Notes: generated from the sequence alone by a model not told the origin. A DNA stretch of 34,848 bases from Thermoleophilia bacterium (GCA_016650015.1 JAENWV010000005.1:1-34848), one strand, 5' to 3'; shown: positions 21,882 through 30,441, counted from the first letter of the stretch. Numbers and translations: made by a program.

Positions 21882-23141
21882 TCATAATTGCTGTTTGTTG
21901 TCCGCGCTTAAGCGGATCAGCGCGTTGACTATGGCCGCGGCCACGGTGCTGCCGCCGCGGTTGCCAGGCAGGGTTATACAGGGAATGACTGAAGCCGCCA
22001 GTGCTTCTTTGCTGGCGGCGGCGCCGACAAAACCAACCGGCACCCCGACGACCAGCGCCGGGCGCAGCCCCTGCTCCTCAACCAGCCGCAACAGCTCGAA
22101 GAGCGCCGTGGGCGAGTTACCGATGGCGACGATGGCGCCATCGAGGACAGGAGCCGCCAGGCGAATAGCCGCCGCGCCGCGGGTAATGCCCTCCTCTGCC
22201 GCCAGCTCGGCCGACGCCGTGTCCGCGACCAGACAGGTCACTTCGAGTCCACGGATTTGCGTGGTCGGCTGGATGCCGGCGACCACCATGTTGACATCGC
22301 AATAGATGCTGGCGCCGGCGGCAATAGCCTCAACGCCGGCCCCGATGGCAGCAGTGGAAAAAAACATCGCCCTGGCCAGCGAGGGATCACCGGTGGTATG
22401 AACCACACGGCGGATCACCTGGTACTCGGGTTCCCCGGCGTTAGCGGGCTCCAGCAAGCTGTCGATGATCTCAAAACTTTCCACTTCGATCGGGTGCCGG
22501 GCTATCGGCGTGCGGGCAAAGCCGGTGATGGATTTTCCGCTGCCGTCGGTGGTGTCGTCCCGATTGCCGCAGCTGGTATCAACGCCACTTCCGCCGGTGG
22601 AATCATCCCCGCCGCCGCAGCTTGTTTCTTCCCCATCGCCGCAGGTTGCATCGCCCGAACCGCAGGCTGCGCTGCAAAGGGCTGCGAATAAATCCGCGAC
22701 ATCGTCATTGGCTGACCGATCCGCGCTATCTCCGTCCCCGAGCTGATCCATTTTCGCCAACGTGCGGCGGGCCAGAACTTCTACCAGCAGGTCGTCGGTC
22801 CCCAGTGAATCGGCCAGGATGAACTCGGTCCCGGGCAGTTCCAACCGCAACCGGTCCAGTTCTTCGGGGATATCCTGCTTCAGGTGGTTGCCATCGAAAA
22901 GGAAGTAGGGCGCCACCACAACGCGGCGGGCTCCGGCAGTCGCCAGCTCCCGGCAGCATTCGCCCAGCGTCGGCTTGTTGAACTGCAGGGAAGCCACCAG
23001 CACAGGCAACTCCAGCCGTTCCGCCAGGTGGTCGGCAACCCAATTTAGAAGAACGAGCGCTTCGGGAGCCCGGCTACCATGGCCGATGACGACCACGCCG
23101 GTTTCACCACCGGCTTTTCCGGAAATATCAGAGGCTTGCAC
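21882..23141 (-). CDS. cbiXC: CbiX-CbiC fusion: sirohydrochlorin cobaltochelatase and precorrin-8X methylmutase with Cys-rich linker
   Basis: CbiX inserts Co2+ into sirohydrochlorin at the start of the anaerobic branch; CbiC migrates a methyl from C11 to C12 to give (cobalt-)cobyrinate. The N-terminal part (to about residue 130) has VVVIGHGSRAPEAL with His21 and APYFLFDGNHLKQDIPEE with His86, the metal-binding pair of class II chelatases. The C-terminal part from about 215 has HPIEVESFEIIDSLL and RRVVHTTGDPSLARAMF with His248 as the catalytic His, then CDVNMVVAGI. Between them lies a low-complexity linker (about 135-205) with five Cys at 156, 160, 167, 175 and 191, rich in Gly and Asp. GTG 23141 is the start, with GGGAG 9 bases upstream; it overlaps the cbiA end by 14 bases. 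The fusion pairs an early with a late step, which is unusual. Confidence 0.93.
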   Translation of the reverse strand: MQASDISGKAGGETGVVVIGHGSRAPEALVLLNWVADHLAERLELPVLVASLQFNKPTLGECCRELATAGARRVVVAPYFLFDGNHLKQDIPEELDRLRLELPGTEFILADSLGTDDLLVEVLARRTLAKMDQLGDGDSADRSANDDVADLFAALCSAACGSGDATCGDGEETSCGGGDDSTGGSGVDTSCGNRDDTTDGSGKSITGFARTPIARHPIEVESFEIIDSLLEPANAGEPEYQVIRRVVHTTGDPSLARAMFFSTAAIGAGVEAIAAGASIYCDVNMVVAGIQPTTQIRGLEVTCLVADTASAELAAEEGITRGAAAIRLAAPVLDGAIVAIGNSPTALFELLRLVEEQGLRPALVVGVPVGFVGAAASKEALAASVIPCITLPGNRGGSTVAAAIVNALIRLSADNKQQL

Positions 23142-24552
23142 GAACGCTCGCTCCCTTCACGCCGGCGCAGGCCCCGATCAGCCGTTCGGCCGCCCGGGGG
23201 TTACCGGCGAAATTTATATGAACATATGACGCCAGCAGGTTGCCGGCACTGAATCCGTCTGCCCTGCCACCGGGCTCCCGGCTGGAAAAACAGTCATAGG
23301 CCAGGTTTTCCTCCTGCCAGTCGATGGTGGACCAATGGAACTCGTGGCCGCGAACCCGCTCCCCGCTCGCGAACATCAGGTTGTCAGTCCTGGCTTCGGC
23401 CTCCACATATCCCAGCGCCTGGCGGCTGCCGGTCATGCGTGCCGTAAGCGGCAAGGCGCCAACCATCGTCCGCCGCCGGCCATCGACCTCCAGCTCGCGG
23501 CAGAGGTAGACCAGTCCGCCACACTCGGCATACACCGGCAAGCCATCCCCGACTGCGGCGGCTACGGAAACCCGCATTGACCCGTTGGCCTCGAGCCCGG
23601 CCGCAAACATTTCCGGGTAACCGCCTCCGATATAGAGGCCGTCGCAAGCGGGCAGCTCCGGGTCATGCAGGGGGCTGAAGTAAATCAGTTCCGCGCCAGC
23701 GGCCTCCAGCGCTTCGAGACTGTCAAGATAATAAAAAGAAAAGGCTTCGTCCCGCGCCACCGCCAGGCGGATGCGGGATTGCCCGGGCAGAACCGGCGCC
23801 GCTGGCGCAACAGCAGCCGTCGGCCGTGGTTCAACAACAGCAGTCGCTCCGCGGGACAGCCCCAGCATGGCCTCGAGGTCCAGATTGCCTTCTACATGAT
23901 CGATTATCCGTTCGATCACTTCGGCGGCGGGCTCCCCTTTTTGCCTGACCGCGGCCGCTAACGGTTCATCCGCCTGAACCAGTCCAAGGTGGCGGGAATC
24001 AAGCGAGATATCCCGGCGCCGCGGCAACACGCCCAGCAGTGGCACCCCGGCCTCACGGGCGGCGTCTTTGAGAATGCGCGTGTGTGCGGGACTGCCAACA
24101 TTATTGAGGATTGCCCCCGCCAGATTCAGCCGCCTGTCGAAGGCGGCAAAACCGGTCAACACCGGCGCCAGGCTGCGTGCCTGGCGGGCACAGTCGACCA
24201 CCAGCACCACTGCCGCGCCGGTGAGTCGCGCGATTTCAGCGGTGCTGCACTGATCGCCGGCGCCGGCGCGCCCGTCAAAGAGGCCCATGGCCCCCTCGAT
24301 TACCGCCACCTCAGCCTCGGCAGAACCGCGCGCGTAGATTTCCTGAACCACCTGAGCGGATGTCAGCCAGGTGTCGAGGTTCCGCGACGGAACCCCGGTG
24401 GCCGCCAGATGGTAACCGGGATCAATATAATCGGGACCCGTCTTGAACGGGGCCACCCTGATTCCCTGGCGCCTGAACGCGCCCATCAGGCCGATTGCGA
24501 CCGTCGTCTTGCCGACGCCGCTGGCAACCCCGCCTATCGCCAGAGGGATCAC
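23128..24552 (-). CDS. cbiA: Cobyrinate a,c-diamide synthase
   Basis: CbiA/CobB amidates the a and c carboxylates of (cobalt-)cobyrinate using glutamine and ATP. It has a P-loop in GGVASGVGKTTVAIGLMG, FKTGPDYIDPGYH, the VIEGAMGLFDG motif, and a C-terminal class I glutaminase domain with the nucleophile Cys in VYAECGGLVYL and the His in VRGHEFHWS. The product is 474 residues. I chose GTG 24552 because GGGAGG lies 7 bases upstream and family homology begins at VIPLAIGG; the open frame to 24597 would read through an intergenic repeat. It follows cobD after 94 bases and overlaps cbiXC. Confidence 0.95.
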   Translation of the reverse strand: MIPLAIGGVASGVGKTTVAIGLMGAFRRQGIRVAPFKTGPDYIDPGYHLAATGVPSRNLDTWLTSAQVVQEIYARGSAEAEVAVIEGAMGLFDGRAGAGDQCSTAEIARLTGAAVVLVVDCARQARSLAPVLTGFAAFDRRLNLAGAILNNVGSPAHTRILKDAAREAGVPLLGVLPRRRDISLDSRHLGLVQADEPLAAAVRQKGEPAAEVIERIIDHVEGNLDLEAMLGLSRGATAVVEPRPTAAVAPAAPVLPGQSRIRLAVARDEAFSFYYLDSLEALEAAGAELIYFSPLHDPELPACDGLYIGGGYPEMFAAGLEANGSMRVSVAAAVGDGLPVYAECGGLVYLCRELEVDGRRRTMVGALPLTARMTGSRQALGYVEAEARTDNLMFASGERVRGHEFHWSTIDWQEENLAYDCFSSREPGGRADGFSAGNLLASYVHINFAGNPRAAERLIGACAGVKGASVRASL

Positions 24553-24566
24553 TGGAGCGCCTCCCG

Positions 24567-24618
24567 AAGCCGGCTCGCGCCGGCCGGAGACGCCCAAAGC
24601 CGGCTCGCGCCAGCCGGA
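24567..24618. repeat. Pair of 22-bp GC-rich direct repeats between cobD and cbiA
   Basis: Units at 24567-24588 and 24597-24618 differ at one base and are 30 bp apart. Each contains an inverted pair of the CCGGC(T)/(A)GCCGG type, so each can fold as a hairpin, like REP-type elements. They are the only sizeable non-coding sequence in this half of the operon and may stabilise or punctuate the mRNA. Confidence 0.8.
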
Positions 24619-24646
24619 ACAAACATTCCTCCGCCTGCGGACAACA

Positions 24647-25756
24647 TCATTTCAGCGCCTTTCTCATTGCCGAGACAAGTTGGTGGTTATCCCGCTCGGA
24701 ACGAACCGCCACGCGGATATAGCTGTCGCCCAGGCCCGGAAATGAACGGCATTCCCGCACCAGGATACCCTGGCTCCCCAGCCATTCGGTTATAGCCGCC
24801 GAACCGGCGTCGGAAAGGCGGCACAGCAAAAAGTTGGCCTCGGAAGGCAGTGGCTCTATACCCGGGATAGCCTCGAGGTCGGCGTACAACCGCGCCCGCG
24901 CGGACGCGTTCTGGCGACGGCTGCGCGGCATGTATTCCCAATCGCCCAGCGACGCCTCTCCCGCCGCCAGGGCGAAAGAGTTGACGTTCCAGGGCGGCAT
25001 CAGGGACCGCAGCCGCGAGGCGAAATTCGCCTCGGCCACCAGGCAGCCAAGCCGCAATCCCGCCAGTGCGTGCGACTTGGTGAATGAGCGCACCACGAAA
25101 AGTCCCGGGGAAGCGCCATGGGTAAGAATCGACTGCTCGGGCCCGGAAAAATCGATGAACGCCTCATCAACCACCAGGGCCGCCCCGGCCAGGCGGCATC
25201 GCTGCCACAAAGAGGCTATTTCCTCGATCGGCGCCAGGTAACCGGTGGGATTGTTCGGATTACAGACGAAAACCAGGTCATAGCCATCGGGTTGCAGCCG
25301 CGCGGTTTCGAAAGCGAAGTCCTCGTCCTCTTCCAGCATGAAGGAGTCACAGCTGGCGCCGACCGACTCGCAGGCCCGGCGATACTCGGAGAAAGTCGGC
25401 TCGACGATCAGCACCCGACGCGGTTTTAACGCCGCGGCCAGCCAGTAGATCACCTCGATGCTGCCGTTGCCCGGAACGACCTCATCCGGGAAGACACCCA
25501 GGTAGCTCGCCACCAGGCGCGAAAAGCCGTCGGCATTTTCATCCGGATAATAGTGGATGTCCACCGCGGCCGCCTTGACGGCCGCCAGCGCCGCCGGTGA
25601 AGGACCGAGCAGATTGATGCTGGCGCTGAAGTCGAGCAGCTCTTCCTTGGGTATGCCATGACGGCGCGCCGCATCCAGGCGGCGCCCACCGTGGGCGGGG
25701 ATGGCGTCCGTGCCCGAATCACTGCCGATATAATTTTTTCCGCTCAAATCTTTCAA
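24647..25756 (-). CDS. cobD: L-threonine-O-3-phosphate decarboxylase (PLP-dependent)
   Basis: It makes (R)-1-amino-2-propanol O-phosphate, the linker between corrin ring and nucleotide loop. The 369-residue fold-type I PLP enzyme has LLDFSASINLLGPSP at the N-terminus, GNGSIEVIYWLA (phosphate loop), FVCNPNNPTGYL, VVDEAFIDFSG (the Asp that binds the PLP ring), and the Schiff-base Lys in RSFTKSHALAGLRLG. It resembles histidinol-phosphate aminotransferase, but the DFSASINxxG start and the position beside cbiB and cobO indicate CobD. The ATG overlaps the cobO stop by 4 bases. Confidence 0.93.
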   Translation of the reverse strand: MKDLSGKNYIGSDSGTDAIPAHGGRRLDAARRHGIPKEELLDFSASINLLGPSPAALAAVKAAAVDIHYYPDENADGFSRLVASYLGVFPDEVVPGNGSIEVIYWLAAALKPRRVLIVEPTFSEYRRACESVGASCDSFMLEEDEDFAFETARLQPDGYDLVFVCNPNNPTGYLAPIEEIASLWQRCRLAGAALVVDEAFIDFSGPEQSILTHGASPGLFVVRSFTKSHALAGLRLGCLVAEANFASRLRSLMPPWNVNSFALAAGEASLGDWEYMPRSRRQNASARARLYADLEAIPGIEPLPSEANFLLCRLSDAGSAAITEWLGSQGILVRECRSFPGLGDSYIRVAVRSERDNHQLVSAMRKALK

Positions 25757-26370
25757 TATTCGGTCCCCTCGCGGGCCCTGACGTCGTTGTGATAGGGGTG
25801 TTTGATTTCACGCATTTCCGTGACATAGTCGCAGACCCCGATCAGCTCCGGCAGCGCGTAGCGGCCAGTCAGCACCAGCTCGACGCTGCGCGCCTTGTGC
25901 CTCACGAGGTCGATGAGGTCCGCCAGCTTTATCTGCCCGTTTTTGACGACATGGGTGATCTCATCGAGCACCACGAGATCGTGCTCGCCGGCGGTAACCA
26001 GCTCCCGGGCGACCTCCCAGCCGCGCTCGACAGTGTAGCCGCTCTCTTCCACCGCCCGCTGCTCCTGCTTCGTGGCGAAACGCGAGGCCCCGAACTGGCG
26101 GATGGTCAAAGGGCCGCCCATTTTTTCGGCGAAGACCATCTCGCCGGTCATGATTGTCGTCCGCTTGAGAAACTGGATCACCGCCACCTTGCGATCCCGT
26201 CCCAGGGCCCGGAGCGCCAGCCCCAGCGCCGCCGTGGTCTTGCCTTTGCCGTTCCCGGTGTAGAGATGGACCAACCCCTGTCGGCGCGCCTGTTCCCAGA
26301 GCACCCGCGCCAGGCGGTCGTGGTCCTCAAAATTCCTGCCCTTCCCTTTATCCGGGCCTTTTGCGCTCAC
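25753..26370 (-). CDS. cobO: Cob(I)yrinic acid a,c-diamide adenosyltransferase (CobA/BtuR type)
   Basis: It adds the 5'-deoxyadenosyl group to the cobalt of the corrinoid from ATP. The P-loop is LYTGNGKGKTTAALGLALRA (about residues 37-56), followed by KVAVIQFLK, and the Walker B-like stretch is HDLVVLDEITHVVKNG; LVLTGRYALPELIGVCDYV is the family ending. At 205 residues the length is normal for CobO. Start and stop both overlap neighbours by 4 bases. The N-terminal 30 residues are charged and probably cover the active site, as in the family. Confidence 0.95.
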   Translation of the reverse strand: MSAKGPDKGKGRNFEDHDRLARVLWEQARRQGLVHLYTGNGKGKTTAALGLALRALGRDRKVAVIQFLKRTTIMTGEMVFAEKMGGPLTIRQFGASRFATKQEQRAVEESGYTVERGWEVARELVTAGEHDLVVLDEITHVVKNGQIKLADLIDLVRHKARSVELVLTGRYALPELIGVCDYVTEMREIKHPYHNDVRAREGTEY

Positions 26371-27344
26371 CTTTTTCGCCTGCTACCCATGAATTTGAAC
26401 GCGGCGATGATCATTCTGGCCAGTAGTCCGGCGCCCAGCACCAGCGCCGAGGAGGCATACATCAGCCGGGCGGCGCGGCCGATGTCGTCATGGACCGGCT
26501 TCCGGAACTCCCCACCCATCACCGGTTTTTGCACCGGTGTGCCGGAGTAAAAATTCTGGCCGCCCAGCCGCACGCCCAAAGCCCCGGCATAAGCCGACTC
26601 GCAAACGCCGGCGTTGGGGCTGTCATGCAGCTTGGCGTCGCAGCGCCATATGGCCAGGGCATCGTTTGAGCTGCCGCCGACCAGAGAGCTGGCAGCCGCA
26701 GCCGCCAGCGCTGTCAGCCGGGCGGGAATAAAACCAACGCTGTCATCCAGCCGGGCGGCGGCCCCGCCGAAATACCGGTACTGTTCGTCCTTGTAACCGA
26801 TCATCGAATCCAGGGTGTTCACCATCTTGTAAGCCAGCGCCAGCGGCGCACCGCCGATGACGGCGAAGAAGAGCGGCGCGATGACCGCGTCGTTGGCGTT
26901 CTCGGCGACGCTCTCGACAGCGGCGCGGATGATATCGTCCTCGCCGAGTTCATCCGTGTCGCGGCCTACCATTGCCGAGACCGCCTCGCGGCCCTCCCCG
27001 ATGCCGAGCGCAACTCCATCCTCCGTGCGAATGGCCTGTTCATACAGGGAACGCGCCGCCAGCGCCGTCGATATGAGCGCCACCTCGGCCACACCGGAAA
27101 ACGGGCGTGGCAACAACCTTAAAAACCCGCGGGTGAGCAGATAGGTCCCTGTGGGCAGCAGAACCGCCGTCGCCGCCCCGGAAATACGCTGGCTACGAGG
27201 GAGCCGCTCCCGGCCGGGCGCCGCCCAGTCCGCCAGATCCACGGCCTTGCCCATCCAGCAAACCGGGTGCCAGGCCGCCGGCGGTTCTCCAGCCATCAGA
27301 TCCAGGGTATAACCCAGAAATATTTTAACCGCGGTTGCCGTCAT
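26367..27344 (-). CDS. cbiB: Adenosylcobinamide-phosphate synthase
   Basis: CbiB (aerobic name CobD) attaches aminopropanol phosphate to adenosylcobyric acid in the membrane. The 325-residue protein has the family opening GYTLDLMAGEPPAAWHPVCW, the core SVAENANDAVIAPLFFAVIG and MVNTLDSMIGYKDEQYRYFG, and membrane segments at both ends, the last near LVLGAGLLARMIIAAF. Its ATG at 27344 directly abuts the cobQ stop (27345), and its end overlaps cobO by 4 bases. It uses the product of cobD two genes downstream. Confidence 0.95.
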   Translation of the reverse strand: MTATAVKIFLGYTLDLMAGEPPAAWHPVCWMGKAVDLADWAAPGRERLPRSQRISGAATAVLLPTGTYLLTRGFLRLLPRPFSGVAEVALISTALAARSLYEQAIRTEDGVALGIGEGREAVSAMVGRDTDELGEDDIIRAAVESVAENANDAVIAPLFFAVIGGAPLALAYKMVNTLDSMIGYKDEQYRYFGGAAARLDDSVGFIPARLTALAAAAASSLVGGSSNDALAIWRCDAKLHDSPNAGVCESAYAGALGVRLGGQNFYSGTPVQKPVMGGEFRKPVHDDIGRAARLMYASSALVLGAGLLARMIIAAFKFMGSRRKR

Positions 27345-28865
27345 CTAGCCGATCCCGATAATCTCATATATCTTCTCCATGTCAAGTGATGCCCGGAGTT
27401 CGCGCGCCAGGCGATCGTATTCGTGCTCCTTGAGCATCCCCCGACCCATCATGGGCAGTTCCGCCGGACAGCCGAAATAGGAAAGCAGCCCCGCGAGCAC
27501 GTCATCGCTGTCGAAAAAACCGTGGAGGTAACTGCCGAGCACCAGGCCGTCGGCGCTCACGGCTCCGTCGGCCCCGTGGCCGGTCTGCAAAAGCTGTTTC
27601 ACGCCCGGGCCCAGCTCGGATCGGCCCATGTGAATCTCGTACCCGGTCACCAACGCGCCCTCGGCGAGCAGCGGCGTGGCGGCCACCACTTCACCAGCCG
27701 TCTGCCGCGTTTCCTTTTCCGGAGAAAATACCGTCTCCATGTCCAGCAAACCCAGCGCCTTGACGCTGCCGGCGCTGGAGTCGAGCCCGTTGGGATCGAG
27801 AATCTTCGCACCCAGCATCTGATAGCCGCCGCAGATGCCGATGACCGGCGTGCCGGCCTTCGCCTTGCGGATGATTTCCGCCGCCATGCCGCTGGACCAG
27901 AGAAAGCGCAGGTCGGAAATGGTGCTCTTGGTTCCGGGAATGACGATGAGATCGGCGTCGGCCAACCCCGCCGAATGCTCCGCGAAGCGAAAATCAAAAC
28001 CGGGACAGGCCTCCAGCGAATCGAAGTCAGTGAAGTTGGAAAGCCGCGGCAGACGCGCCGCCCGCACCTTGACCGTCTTGCCGTTACTGTTCGCGTCCTC
28101 GCGCACATCTGAAGGCCAGAGGGCTTCACGCCGGTCGGAAAGCGCCACGGAATCCTCTTCCTCGATCATCAGGTCCTTGATATAAGGCACGACGCCCAGT
28201 ACCGGCCGCCGGCAGCGCCCTTCGAGAAAATCGAGGCCCGGCTCCAGGATGGACCGGTCGCCGCGAAACTTGTTGATGATCAGGCCGGCTACCCGTTCGC
28301 GCTCCTCGTCCAGGAGGAGCTCCATGGTGCCGACCAGGGCCGCGAAGACACCGCCCCGCTCGATGTCGCCGATCAGCAGCACCGGCGCGTCCCCCATCTC
28401 GGCGACCGTCATGTTGGCGATGTCGCGGCCGCGGAAGTTGACCTCCGCCGGACTGCCGGCGCCCTCGATGATCACCACCTGGAACTCGCGGCGAAGCCTC
28501 TCCAGAGACTCGGACACCGCGTCGAGCAGCCCCAGCTTGAAATCGTGATAGGCCTGCGCCGTCATGGTGCCCACCGGCAGGCCCTGAACCACGACCTGCG
28601 AACCGGTATCGCTGGTGGGCTTGAGCAGCACGGGGTTCATGTCGACCCGCGGCGGGACGCCCGCCGCCTCGGCCTGCACGACCTGCGCCCGCCCCATTTC
28701 GCCGCCGTCACTGTCGGCGTAGGAGTTAAGCGACATGTTCTGGCTCTTAAAGGGAGCCACCGAGTAGCCATCCTGGGCCATGATCCGCGCCAGTCCCGCC
28801 ACCAGCAATGTTTTACCGGCATGGGAGGCTGTCCCCTGCAGCATGATGGTCCTGGCCAGAGGCAT
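27345..28865 (-). CDS. cobQ: Cobyric acid synthase
   Basis: CobQ/CbiP amidates four carboxylates (b, d, e, g) of adenosylcobyrinic diamide with glutamine and ATP. It starts with IMLQGTASHAGKTLLVAG (modified P-loop of the dethiobiotin synthetase-like domain), then VAPFKSQNMSLNSY and EAAGVPPRVDMNPVLLKP; the C-terminal glutaminase domain has the nucleophile Cys in VIGICGGYQMLG and GYEIHMGRSELG. Length 506 is typical. It starts 3 bases after cobU and abuts cbiB, so the first three genes are tightly packed. Confidence 0.96.
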   Translation of the reverse strand: MPLARTIMLQGTASHAGKTLLVAGLARIMAQDGYSVAPFKSQNMSLNSYADSDGGEMGRAQVVQAEAAGVPPRVDMNPVLLKPTSDTGSQVVVQGLPVGTMTAQAYHDFKLGLLDAVSESLERLRREFQVVIIEGAGSPAEVNFRGRDIANMTVAEMGDAPVLLIGDIERGGVFAALVGTMELLLDEERERVAGLIINKFRGDRSILEPGLDFLEGRCRRPVLGVVPYIKDLMIEEEDSVALSDRREALWPSDVREDANSNGKTVKVRAARLPRLSNFTDFDSLEACPGFDFRFAEHSAGLADADLIVIPGTKSTISDLRFLWSSGMAAEIIRKAKAGTPVIGICGGYQMLGAKILDPNGLDSSAGSVKALGLLDMETVFSPEKETRQTAGEVVAATPLLAEGALVTGYEIHMGRSELGPGVKQLLQTGHGADGAVSADGLVLGSYLHGFFDSDDVLAGLLSYFGCPAELPMMGRGMLKEHEYDRLARELRASLDMEKIYEIIGIG

Positions 28866-28868
28866 GAC

Positions 28869-29396
28869 CTATTTGACCTTCATCGGGATTCCCGACACGC
28901 AGAGATAAACTTCAGCCGCCGCCGCCGCCGCCTTCTGATTGGCGCGCCCGGCCACGTCGCGGAAAGTGCGGGCAAGCATGTTATCGGGGACGATGCCCAT
29001 GCCCACCTCGTTGCTCACCAGGATGACCCGGCCGTTACCGCCCCGACAGACATCGACCAGCTGATCCATTTCGCGGTCAACAGCCCGTTTGGCCCGCTCT
29101 CCACTGGCGATGCCCTGATTCATCAGCAAATTCGATATATAAACAGTAAGGCAGTCGATCAAGACGATGCCTTCACCGGCCAAAGCGTCCTCGACGGCCT
29201 CCGTCAGCTTCTCCGGAGCCTCGACCGTCCGCCAGCCCTCCGGACGGCGCTCCCGGTGCTCAGCGATCCGCTCCCGCATCTCACCATCCTTCGCCTCGGC
29301 GGTCGCGATATATGTAACTGTCTCCGCCCGCTCCAGCGCCATCTTCTCCGCCAGCGAGCTTTTACCGCTCCGAGCCCCACCGGTAACAAAAATCAT
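28869..29396 (-). CDS. cobU: Adenosylcobinamide kinase / guanylyltransferase
   Basis: CobU/CobP phosphorylates adenosylcobinamide and transfers GMP to it. Seen: MIFVTGGARSGKSSLAEKMA (P-loop), YIATAEAKDGEMRERIAEH with the guanylylated-His region HRERRPEGWRTVE, VLIDCLTVYISNLL, and VSNEVGMGIVPDN. ATG 29396 is chosen because the family begins there; GTG 29405 three codons earlier is possible and neither has a strong ribosome site. It is the first gene of the operon, 34 bases after the intrinsic terminator of the riboswitch. Confidence 0.95.
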   Translation of the reverse strand: MIFVTGGARSGKSSLAEKMALERAETVTYIATAEAKDGEMRERIAEHRERRPEGWRTVEAPEKLTEAVEDALAGEGIVLIDCLTVYISNLLMNQGIASGERAKRAVDREMDQLVDVCRGGNGRVILVSNEVGMGIVPDNMLARTFRDVAGRANQKAAAAAAEVYLCVSGIPMKVK

Positions 29397-29428
29397 TCTA
29401 TACACCCATTCTGTTTAGAATTGCCACT

Positions 29429-29456
29429 AAAAAAGCCCCCTTCAAGGAAGAGGGCC
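29429..29456 (-). terminator. Intrinsic terminator of the cobalamin riboswitch
   Basis: On the minus strand a 9-bp stem (29455-29447 with 29443-29435, one U-G pair) with a 3-nt loop is followed by six U (29434-29429). It lies between the riboswitch and cobU, so ligand-dependent termination is the expected mode of control. Confidence 0.9.
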
Positions 29457-29511
29457 AAAAGGCAAAAATTCACCCAAGCCACTCCCTCCGCGAAGAGTGT
29501 GCTGGCTAGAG

Positions 29512-29688
29512 CCCGTGGGCAGGTCTCCTGGCTTCTGGATTTGCGCTCCGCTGGCGCCTTCCCGGGCTTTTGCCCAGTGGCTCACCCCTATGCGGGGCTA
29601 TTGCACGCGAAGCTACCAGTTACAGTGGCGGGACCGCGCCGGCGTTTCACCGGCTTCCCTTGGACGCCCCGGAGGGCGACCCACAGGC
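29512..29688 (-). promoter_or_regulatory. Cobalamin riboswitch controlling the cob operon
   Basis: The minus strand contains GGGAAGCCGGTGAAACGCCG, then GGTCCCGCCACTGTAACTGG, and the B12 box GAAGCCAGGAGACCTGCC (29535-29518), all in the right order. P1 can form between GTGGG (29684-29680) and CCCAC (29519-29515). These are the diagnostic elements of the AdoCbl aptamer. Binding of cobalamin should favour the downstream terminator and silence the 18-gene operon. Confidence 0.97.
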
Positions 29689-29715
29689 TGAAGCTGATAT
29701 GTGTATGACTAGCGA

Positions 29716-29744
29716 AGTATACGGGGGTAGGCGGAGATTTTCAA
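29716..29744 (-). promoter_or_regulatory. Promoter of the cob operon
   Basis: On the minus strand TTGAAA (29744-29739) and TATACT (29721-29716) are exactly 17 bases apart. The predicted start, near 29709, is about 20 bases before the riboswitch aptamer. No terminator separates this site from the upstream response-regulator gene, so read-through may add to transcription. Confidence 0.8.
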
Positions 29745-29763
29745 GAACCGTCCCGGCGACCCC

Positions 29764-30441
29764 CTATTCGATCGCCTCGTCGAAATCGACCTGCAGCATG
29801 CCTTTCTTTATAGCGTATTTCACCAGTTCGGCGCGCTTGTGCAGGTTGAGCTTTTCCATGATGTTTGCCTTGTGCGTTTCCACCGTTTTTACACTTATGA
29901 AAAGAGTTTCCGCGATCTCCCGGTTGGTATGGCCCTCCGCGACCAGCGTCAGAATCTCCCGTTCGCGGTCGGTAAGGGTGTCGAAGCTGGAGGTCGGCTC
30001 CTGGCCGTGCTTGAGCTTGTCCAGGTAATCCTCGACCACCATCTTGGCTGCCGAAGGATAGAGGAAGCAGTCACCGCGGCTGACCACGTGGATGGCGTTC
30101 ACCAGGTCGCTGTCGGCGGCCTTTTTGAGCACATAGCCCGCCGCCCCGGCCTGCAGCACCTGAAACAGATACTCCTCGTTGTCGTGCATGGTCAGCACGA
30201 GAACCTTTACATCAGCGTCGCGCTTTTTGATCTGCTTGGTGGCCTCCATCCCGTTCATCACCGGCATCCCGATATCCATCAGCACGATGTCGGGATGCAG
30301 CTCCAGCGCCTTCTGGACCGCCTCGCGGCCGTTCTCGGCCTCGCCAACCACCTCTATATCCTTCTCTTCTCCCAGCAATCTGACCAGTCCGGCACGCAGA
30401 ATCGCGTGATCATCCGCCAGCAGTATCCTGATCTTGCTCAC
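29764..30441 (-). CDS. NarL/FixJ-family response regulator
   Basis: A two-component output protein of 225 residues. The receiver domain has Asp10/Asp11 (LLADDHAILRAGL), phospho-acceptor Asp56 in IVLMDIGMPVMNG, Thr in VLVLTMHD and the Lys in GYVLKKA. The C-terminal LuxR-type helix-turn-helix is LTDREREILTLVAEG, NREIAETLFISVKTVETH and MEKLNLHKRAELVKYA. It overlaps the histidine kinase gene by 4 bases (ATGA), so the two are partners. Its stop lies 20 bases upstream of the cob promoter; whether it regulates that operon is unknown. Targets and signal cannot be read from sequence. Confidence 0.95.
   Translation of the reverse strand: MSKIRILLADDHAILRAGLVRLLGEEKDIEVVGEAENGREAVQKALELHPDIVLMDIGMPVMNGMEATKQIKKRDADVKVLVLTMHDNEEYLFQVLQAGAAGYVLKKAADSDLVNAIHVVSRGDCFLYPSAAKMVVEDYLDKLKHGQEPTSSFDTLTDREREILTLVAEGHTNREIAETLFISVKTVETHKANIMEKLNLHKRAELVKYAIKKGMLQVDFDEAIE

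Noticed and set aside
28545-29708. Plus-strand open frame of 387 codons over cobQ, cobU and the riboswitch
   Set aside because: It crosses two real genes and a structured RNA on the opposite strand and resembles no protein.
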